A DNA stretch of 64,000 bases from Arthrobacter sp. ISL-5 (GTDB lineage Bacteria; Actinomycetota; Actinomycetes; Actinomycetales; Micrococcaceae), in NCBI RefSeq assembly GCF_018613835.1, contig NZ_JAGGPM010000023.1, positions 1-64,000 of the forward strand. The letters run 5' to 3'. The notes under the pieces are model-generated. The model had not been told where the DNA came from. It searched no databases and saw nothing but the letters and a program-made list of their open reading frames with translations. Below are positions 59,758 through 64,000 of this stretch, piece by piece (within the stretch, counting starts at the first letter, position 1; each line of letters starts with the position of its first letter). Made by a program: the position numbers and the translations under genes.

Positions 59758-60485
59758 TGACTACCGCCATAGAAATACGCAACATCAACAAGCAGTTTGT
59801 CCTGCGGCACACCAGGTCACTCAAGGAAGCCCTCGTGTGGCTGATCCGGGGCCGCAAGGGCGACCTCTCCAAGAAGTTCCACGCCCTTCGGGACCTTTCG
59901 ATCGACGTCGAACACGGCGAGACCGTGGCGCTCCTGGGCCTCAACGGTTCCGGCAAATCGACGCTGCTCAAGCACATTTCCGGGGTCATGCTGCCCGATT
60001 CGGGAACGGTCCGCACCGGCGGCCGGGTGGCAGGGCTGATTGAGGTCGGTGCAGGCTTCCATCCTGACCTGTCAGGACGGGACAACGTCTACCTCAACGG
60101 CGCCATCCTCGGAATGACAGAAGCGCAGATCAAGGAAAAGTTCGACGCCATTGTCGAGTTTGCCGAGATCGGCGAGTTCATCGATACCGAAGTGAAGTTC
60201 TATTCCTCCGGGATGTACCTCCGGCTGGCGTTTTCCGTCGCTGTCCATACGGACCCCGACGTGTTCCTGGTCGACGAGATCCTGGCCGTGGGCGATGAGC
60301 CATTCCAGAAGAAGTGCCTTGCAAAAATCAAGGAACTGGCAGCAGCGGGAAAGACGCTGATCGTCGTAAGCCATGACCTTGACCTGGTCGCCCATGTCTG
60401 CGAACGCGGAGTGCTGCTTGAACATGGCGCGGTTGTCATGGACGGTCCCGTGGGCGAAGTCATCAGCCGGTTGCGGAACCGCTAA
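59757..60485 (+). CDS. Polysaccharide ABC exporter ATPase (Wzt-like)
   Basis: This 242-residue ATPase starts at the ATG at 59757, overlapping the permease stop (TGATG). Walker A GLNGSGKS lies near residues 61-68, the signature SSGMYLRLAFSV and Walker B VFLVDEILAVGD are present, and GLIEVGAGFHPDLSGRDNVYLNG is the Q-loop segment seen in Wzt/TagH proteins. There is no C-terminal carbohydrate-binding domain, as in galactan and teichoic acid exporters rather than O9a-type Wzt. It moves the lipid-linked polymer outward with the Wzm-like partner. Confidence 0.92.
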   Translation: MTTAIEIRNINKQFVLRHTRSLKEALVWLIRGRKGDLSKKFHALRDLSIDVEHGETVALLGLNGSGKSTLLKHISGVMLPDSGTVRTGGRVAGLIEVGAGFHPDLSGRDNVYLNGAILGMTEAQIKEKFDAIVEFAEIGEFIDTEVKFYSSGMYLRLAFSVAVHTDPDVFLVDEILAVGDEPFQKKCLAKIKELAAAGKTLIVVSHDLDLVAHVCERGVLLEHGAVVMDGPVGEVISRLRNR

Positions 60486-60566
60486 GGCAACTGCGTCACT
60501 CACGAACCACCCCCTTGGGGCGTGCCGGCAACCGGCGCCGCCTCTGTTGAATCCCTTGGAGGAAAT

Positions 60567-62558
60567 GTGTCCTGGCTGTCCACACTGCCGGCTGTGCTCG
60601 TCGCTGTGGCTGTGGTGCTGCTCCCCGGCGCTGCAGTGGCCTGGTCCCTGGGCTTCCGGCGTTCGAGCCTGCTCGGGTTCGCACCGGTCTTCTCGCTGTC
60701 CATCACGGGCGTCGCTGGCGTCGTCGCGCCGTTTCTGGGAATCGGCTGGAACATCTGGGTGGTCCTGGCAGCAACCTTGTTGGCGTCGGCCGCGGCTTAC
60801 GCAATCACCCGCTCCGCCTGGGTGCGCAGGCAGGTCGCGGCAACCGAACCCCGCGACAACTGGGCCGTCCTTGCGGCGACTGCCGCTGGCATCGCCTTGG
60901 GCGGTCTCCTAACGGCCCGCCGCGTTATCCAGCTGATCGGTGCTCCGGACAACATTTCCCAGCGGTACGACAACGTCTTTCACCTGAACGCGGTCCGCTA
61001 CGTCCTGGACACCGGCAACGCATCTTCCCTGAATCTCGGCAGCATGGCCGGCGGAACCGGGGGACTGTCCTCGGTGTATCCGGCCGCCTGGCATTCATTG
61101 GCCGCGCTTGTTTCCCAGCTCACCGGCGCATCCGTGCCGGTCTCGGTCAACGTAGTCAACCTGGTCGCCGCAGCGGTGATCTGGCCGATATCTGTCGTCT
61201 TCCTGACCCGCGTGATCATCGGGCCGCGACCCGTTGGCCTTCTGGCGGCCGGAGTGATGTCAGCGGGTTTCCTCGCTTTCCCGTACCTTCTGCTGGTTTG
61301 GGGACCGCTGTTCCCCAACCTACTCTCGGTCAGTGCCTTGCCAGCCGGCATTGCCGCAGTGATCTTCGTCTGCCGGCTCTCCCCATCGCTGACAGAACCC
61401 CGTCCCCGGTCCTGGATTGCCCTGTTGGTGGCCATCCCCGGGCTGGCGCTGTCTCACATGAGCGCCGTCAACGCCCTTCTTGCGTTCAGTGTTCCCATCG
61501 TCCTTTGGCGGCTGATCCTGCACATCCGCGCGATGATCCGGGCCAAGGCGTCGCCGGCGAAATTCGCAGTGACCGGTGCGGCGACGGTCGTGGCGGCTGT
61601 GGCTGTGCTGTTGGCCTGGCAGACGCTCCGCCCGAGCCCGTACAGCGGCTGGACGCCGCACCAGACTGTCGCCGGAGCAATCGGCGAGGTCTTGGCGAAC
61701 GCGCCGATGAAAACGGACGTCACTCTTGTGATTTCCGTCCTGGCCCTGGTGGGCATGGGCAGGATTATCCGCCGCCGGTCCCAAATCTGGCTGGTTGGCT
61801 GCTATTCCGTCGCCGGGTTCCTGTACGTCGTGGACGCCGGCTTTGCGGCAGGCTGGGTGCGGACGTTCTTCACAGGCACTTGGTACCAGGACACGTACCG
61901 CCTTGCCGCCTACCTGCCAATCTTCAGTGTGGTGTTGGCGGCCCTTGGCGTGCTGGTTGCGGCGGACGTGGCTAAGGCGGCCCTCCGCGGCCTCACGGCC
62001 AAACTTCATGCACGTGACTGGCGGGGTTTCCGGCTGGCCCCTGTTCCCGGGCTCATCGGCATACTGGGAGTCTGTCTGGTTCTGGCTTGGGCAACGCAGA
62101 CGGGTCCTGTGCGCGGGTACGTCGCGTCGAGCCAGTACTTCTTTGAGCGAGACACGAAGGACTCGATCATCTCGTCGGACGAGTACGCGCTGTTGGCCCG
62201 TCTGGGATCGGAAGTGCCAAAGGACGCTGTGATCGCCGTAAACCCCTGGAACGGCGGGGCACTGGCGTACGCCTTTGCGGACCGGCAGGTGCTGGAATTC
62301 CACATGGGCCAGCGGGAGACTCCGAGCATGCGCGTGGTGGCAGAGTCCCTCGCGGAGGCAGGCACATCGCCCGCGGTGTGCGATGCCGTGCGGGAGACAA
62401 AGGTCTCCTACGTACTGGATTTCGGCACCCAGTACCTGTTGAACCATCCTGAGAGCAAGCTCTACCCGGGTCTGCAGAACCTGGAGTCATCCAAGGCCGT
62501 TCAACTCGTGGACAGGCAGGGAGACGCCAAGCTGTTCAAGGTAGTGGCCTGCAGCTAA
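60567..62558 (+). CDS. Large multi-pass membrane protein, DUF6541/GT-C-like
   Basis: This 663-residue protein starts at the GTG at 60567 next to a TTGGAGGAAAT ribosome binding site; a GTG at 60522 is the alternative. About 13 hydrophobic helices are followed by an extracytoplasmic C-terminal domain (SSDEYALLARLGSEVPKDAVIAVNPWNGGALAYAFADRQVL). The layout, an early loop with YDNVFHLNAVRYVLDTG and a polar C-terminus, resembles GT-C lipid-phosphosugar glycosyltransferases. The DUF6541 name is from recall of similar actinobacterial clusters. It may add a sugar to the exported polymer at the outer face. Confidence 0.78.
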   Translation: MSWLSTLPAVLVAVAVVLLPGAAVAWSLGFRRSSLLGFAPVFSLSITGVAGVVAPFLGIGWNIWVVLAATLLASAAAYAITRSAWVRRQVAATEPRDNWAVLAATAAGIALGGLLTARRVIQLIGAPDNISQRYDNVFHLNAVRYVLDTGNASSLNLGSMAGGTGGLSSVYPAAWHSLAALVSQLTGASVPVSVNVVNLVAAAVIWPISVVFLTRVIIGPRPVGLLAAGVMSAGFLAFPYLLLVWGPLFPNLLSVSALPAGIAAVIFVCRLSPSLTEPRPRSWIALLVAIPGLALSHMSAVNALLAFSVPIVLWRLILHIRAMIRAKASPAKFAVTGAATVVAAVAVLLAWQTLRPSPYSGWTPHQTVAGAIGEVLANAPMKTDVTLVISVLALVGMGRIIRRRSQIWLVGCYSVAGFLYVVDAGFAAGWVRTFFTGTWYQDTYRLAAYLPIFSVVLAALGVLVAADVAKAALRGLTAKLHARDWRGFRLAPVPGLIGILGVCLVLAWATQTGPVRGYVASSQYFFERDTKDSIISSDEYALLARLGSEVPKDAVIAVNPWNGGALAYAFADRQVLEFHMGQRETPSMRVVAESLAEAGTSPAVCDAVRETKVSYVLDFGTQYLLNHPESKLYPGLQNLESSKAVQLVDRQGDAKLFKVVACS

Positions 62559-62564
62559 GTCCCG

Positions 62565-62588
62565 GACCAAGGAAAAGACCAAGGAAAA
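62565..62588. repeat. Tandem 12-base direct repeat before terminator
   Basis: Two exact 12-base units (GACCAAGGAAAA) run head to tail immediately before the terminator stem at 62586, overlapping its first three bases. Confidence 0.6.
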
Positions 62589-62635
62589 GACCTCCGGCCC
62601 GGCAGCTTAACGGCTGCCGGGCCGGAGGTCTTTTT
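62586..62635. terminator. Strong bidirectional hairpin terminator
   Basis: A 21-base perfect stem (62586-62606 with 62613-62633) with a 6-base loop and a T tract to 62635 ends the polysaccharide operon. The purine-rich left flank gives a T-rich run on the minus strand, so it also serves the convergent epimerase gene ending at 62674. Confidence 0.88.
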
Positions 62636-62673
62636 CCCGGGCGTTGGCCAATGCGGTCAAAGCCCGGGCAGGA

Positions 62674-63738
62674 TCACTTGCCGAATGCCTGAAGCAAGGC
62701 AGCCACTGTCCGCTCAGCGGCGTGGCCGTCACCGTAGGGGGTAGCGTCCGTGGCGGCCGGGGCGGGACGCCTTACCGTGTCGGCGAGGATGCTGAGGTCC
62801 TTGCTCACGAGCACGTTCCAGCCCAGTTCGACGGTCTCCACCCATTCGGTTTCGGGGCGGATGGTGGTGCAGGGCGTGCGGAGCAGGAAGGCTTCCTTCT
62901 GGAGTCCGCCGGAGTCGGTGATGACGCCTGCGCTGTTCCTCACGGCATGGACCAGCTGCGGGTAGGCCAGCGGCGCCGCGACGCGGACCGATCCCTGCTC
63001 CAGATCGAGGCCGTGCTTGGCAGCCAGGCTCACGAGCCGCGGGTGGGCCAGCAGGAACACCGGCTTCTCCAGGCTGGCCAGGGATCCGATGACGGCGGCC
63101 AGGCGCTCCGGGGAGTCGGTGTTGTCGGGCCGGTGAATGGTGCAGACGTAGTATTCGCCCGGTGCCGCATCCACCGGGAGGGGCTGATGGTTGGCGTCGA
63201 GCATGTCGCGGACTTTGAACAGCACGTCCGTCATGACATCGCCCACAAGAACGGTCCGTTCCGCGAGGCCCTCGGTGGCCAGGTGCTTGACGGCCACCTC
63301 GGTGGGCGCGAGCAGGAGGTCGGCGCTGTGGTCGGTCAGGACGCGGTTGTGCTCTTCCGGCATGCGGCGGTTGAAGGAGCGGAGTCCGGCTTCCAGGTGT
63401 GCGACGGGGATGTGCATCTTGATGGCCGCGATGGCAGCGGCCAGGGTGGAGTTCGTGTCGCCGTAAACGAGGACGCAGTCCGGAGCGGACTCTTCCAGGA
63501 TTCCCTCAAGTCCGTGCAGCATCGCACCGGTCTGTGCGCCGTGCTTGCCGGAACCGACCCCGAGGTTGAAGTCGGGTGCGGGGATGCCAAGATCCCGGAA
63601 GAACACATCGCTCATGAGTTCGTCATAGTGCTGGCCGGTGTGGGCGATCAGGTGTTCGGCCTGGCCCTCCATGGCCGCCGCGATGGGCGCAAGTTTTACA
63701 AACTGGGGACGTGCGCCAACGACGCTGAGAATACGCAT
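62674..63738 (-). CDS. UDP-GlcNAc 2-epimerase family protein (WecB/WbpI type)
   Basis: This 354-residue enzyme starts at the ATG at 63738 (MRILSVVGARPQFVKLAPIAAAM), with the family motifs HTGQHYDELMSDVFFRDL, YGDTNSTLAAAIAA, HLEAGLRSFNRRMPEEHNR and TDSGGLQKEAFLL. WecB interconverts UDP-GlcNAc and UDP-ManNAc, while WbpI epimerises UDP-GlcNAc(3NAc)A to the manno form. With a WbpA-B-D-E set at 49-53 kb the latter is possible, but sequence alone cannot separate the two. It is transcribed towards the rest of the cluster and shares the terminator. Confidence 0.9.
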   Translation of the reverse strand: MRILSVVGARPQFVKLAPIAAAMEGQAEHLIAHTGQHYDELMSDVFFRDLGIPAPDFNLGVGSGKHGAQTGAMLHGLEGILEESAPDCVLVYGDTNSTLAAAIAAIKMHIPVAHLEAGLRSFNRRMPEEHNRVLTDHSADLLLAPTEVAVKHLATEGLAERTVLVGDVMTDVLFKVRDMLDANHQPLPVDAAPGEYYVCTIHRPDNTDSPERLAAVIGSLASLEKPVFLLAHPRLVSLAAKHGLDLEQGSVRVAAPLAYPQLVHAVRNSAGVITDSGGLQKEAFLLRTPCTTIRPETEWVETVELGWNVLVSKDLSILADTVRRPAPAATDATPYGDGHAAERTVAALLQAFGK

Positions 63739-63849
63739 GGGTTCAAGTTTAGAGGCAGGTCGCCCATATTTCCGCCCGGGCAGGACCTCTCGGCTGTGCG
63801 GGCCCGGACCGCCAGGCCTGCCGGCGCGGCCGGGGGGCGGACTCCGCGA

Positions 63850-64000
63850 TCAGGAAACCGTGAACACTCCCGCTTTCGCACGTCGCCGTTCCGCCGCATA
63901 GTGCCTCAGCACTGAGTCGCGCGACAGGACGGCCAGCGGGTTGACGGTGAGAAGGTCACCCAATCTACCGGAATTCCTGTGACGTTCGACGGCGGCGCGC
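63850..64000 (-). CDS. C-terminal end of an unidentified gene (partial)
   Basis: A frame open to the window edge on the minus strand ends in TGA at 63850-63852, giving the last 49 residues of a protein (…NSGRLGDLLTVNPLAVLS, RDSVLRHYAAERRRAKAG, VFTVS). The basic helix near the end and the position next to the epimerase suggest a further cluster gene, perhaps a glycosyltransferase, but the piece is too short to name. Confidence 0.45.
   Translation of the reverse strand, partial: RAAVERHRNSGRLGDLLTVNPLAVLSRDSVLRHYAAERRRAKAGVFTVS

Overview
The window is a gene-dense, high-GC actinobacterial chromosome segment. Gene content and order (mtrA-mtrB-lpqB-comF-hpf-secA, a WhiB1-type protein, PdtaS, a large NAD-glutamate dehydrogenase, a chorismate mutase and MetE-like protein downstream of mnmA) point to the Micrococcaceae, most likely Arthrobacter, Pseudarthrobacter or a close relative. 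This assignment comes from recalled gene neighbourhoods and protein character, not from a database search. I see no rRNA, tRNA, CRISPR array, prophage or intact insertion sequence, so most of the window looks like core chromosome.

Layout. 1-7.7 kb: a J-domain protein with a NERD-like C-terminus, a small lipoprotein, a DoxX-like membrane protein divergent from a SufR-like Fe-S regulator, a broken EamA transporter, a cysteine desulfurase, an FAD-dependent ferredoxin/rubredoxin-type reductase and the tRNA thiolase MnmA. 7.7-13.5 kb: a complete oligopeptide/dipeptide ABC operon (binding protein, two permeases, fused double ATPase). 13.5-16.6 kb: an F420-reductase-like protein, chorismate mutase, a MetE-like protein and a DUF4166 protein. 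16.6-22.3 kb: a tightly overlapping minus-strand operon (membrane protein, DUF4129, DUF4350, MoxR ATPase, DUF58). 22.4-32.9 kb: mtrA-mtrB-lpqB, comF, hpf, an AlkX/YcaQ-like winged-helix protein and secA. 32.9-37.3 kb: an Rv3235-like protein, a LysM protein, a duplicated Sm-like-barrel protein, an excisionase-type HTH protein, and an orphan SAF/CpaB-like plus CpaE/TadZ-like pair. 37.4-44.8 kb: NAD-glutamate dehydrogenase, PdtaS-like kinase, whiB1 and a small membrane protein. 44.8-48.9 kb: a 1363-residue FHA-FtsK/EssC-like ATPase. 49.1-64 kb: an envelope polysaccharide cluster with four enzymes of a Wbp-type diacetamido-uronic acid pathway, two glycosyltransferases, UDP-galactopyranose mutase, a GlfT2-like galactofuranosyltransferase, a Wzm/Wzt-type exporter, a GT-C-like membrane protein and a WecB/WbpI-type epimerase.

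How parts work together. The SufR-like regulator gene has two copies of a distinctive inverted-repeat element in its divergent promoter. A third copy sits immediately upstream of the FAD reductase gene 3.7 kb away, which predicts a small redox regulon of regulator, DoxX protein and reductase. CRP/GlxR-like sites precede the peptide-transport operon and whiB1. Several genes are read from classic actinobacterial leaderless promoters (TANNNT 6-7 bases before the start codon). The polysaccharide cluster suggests a galactofuranose-containing polymer and a diacetamido-uronic acid sugar made and exported from one locus.
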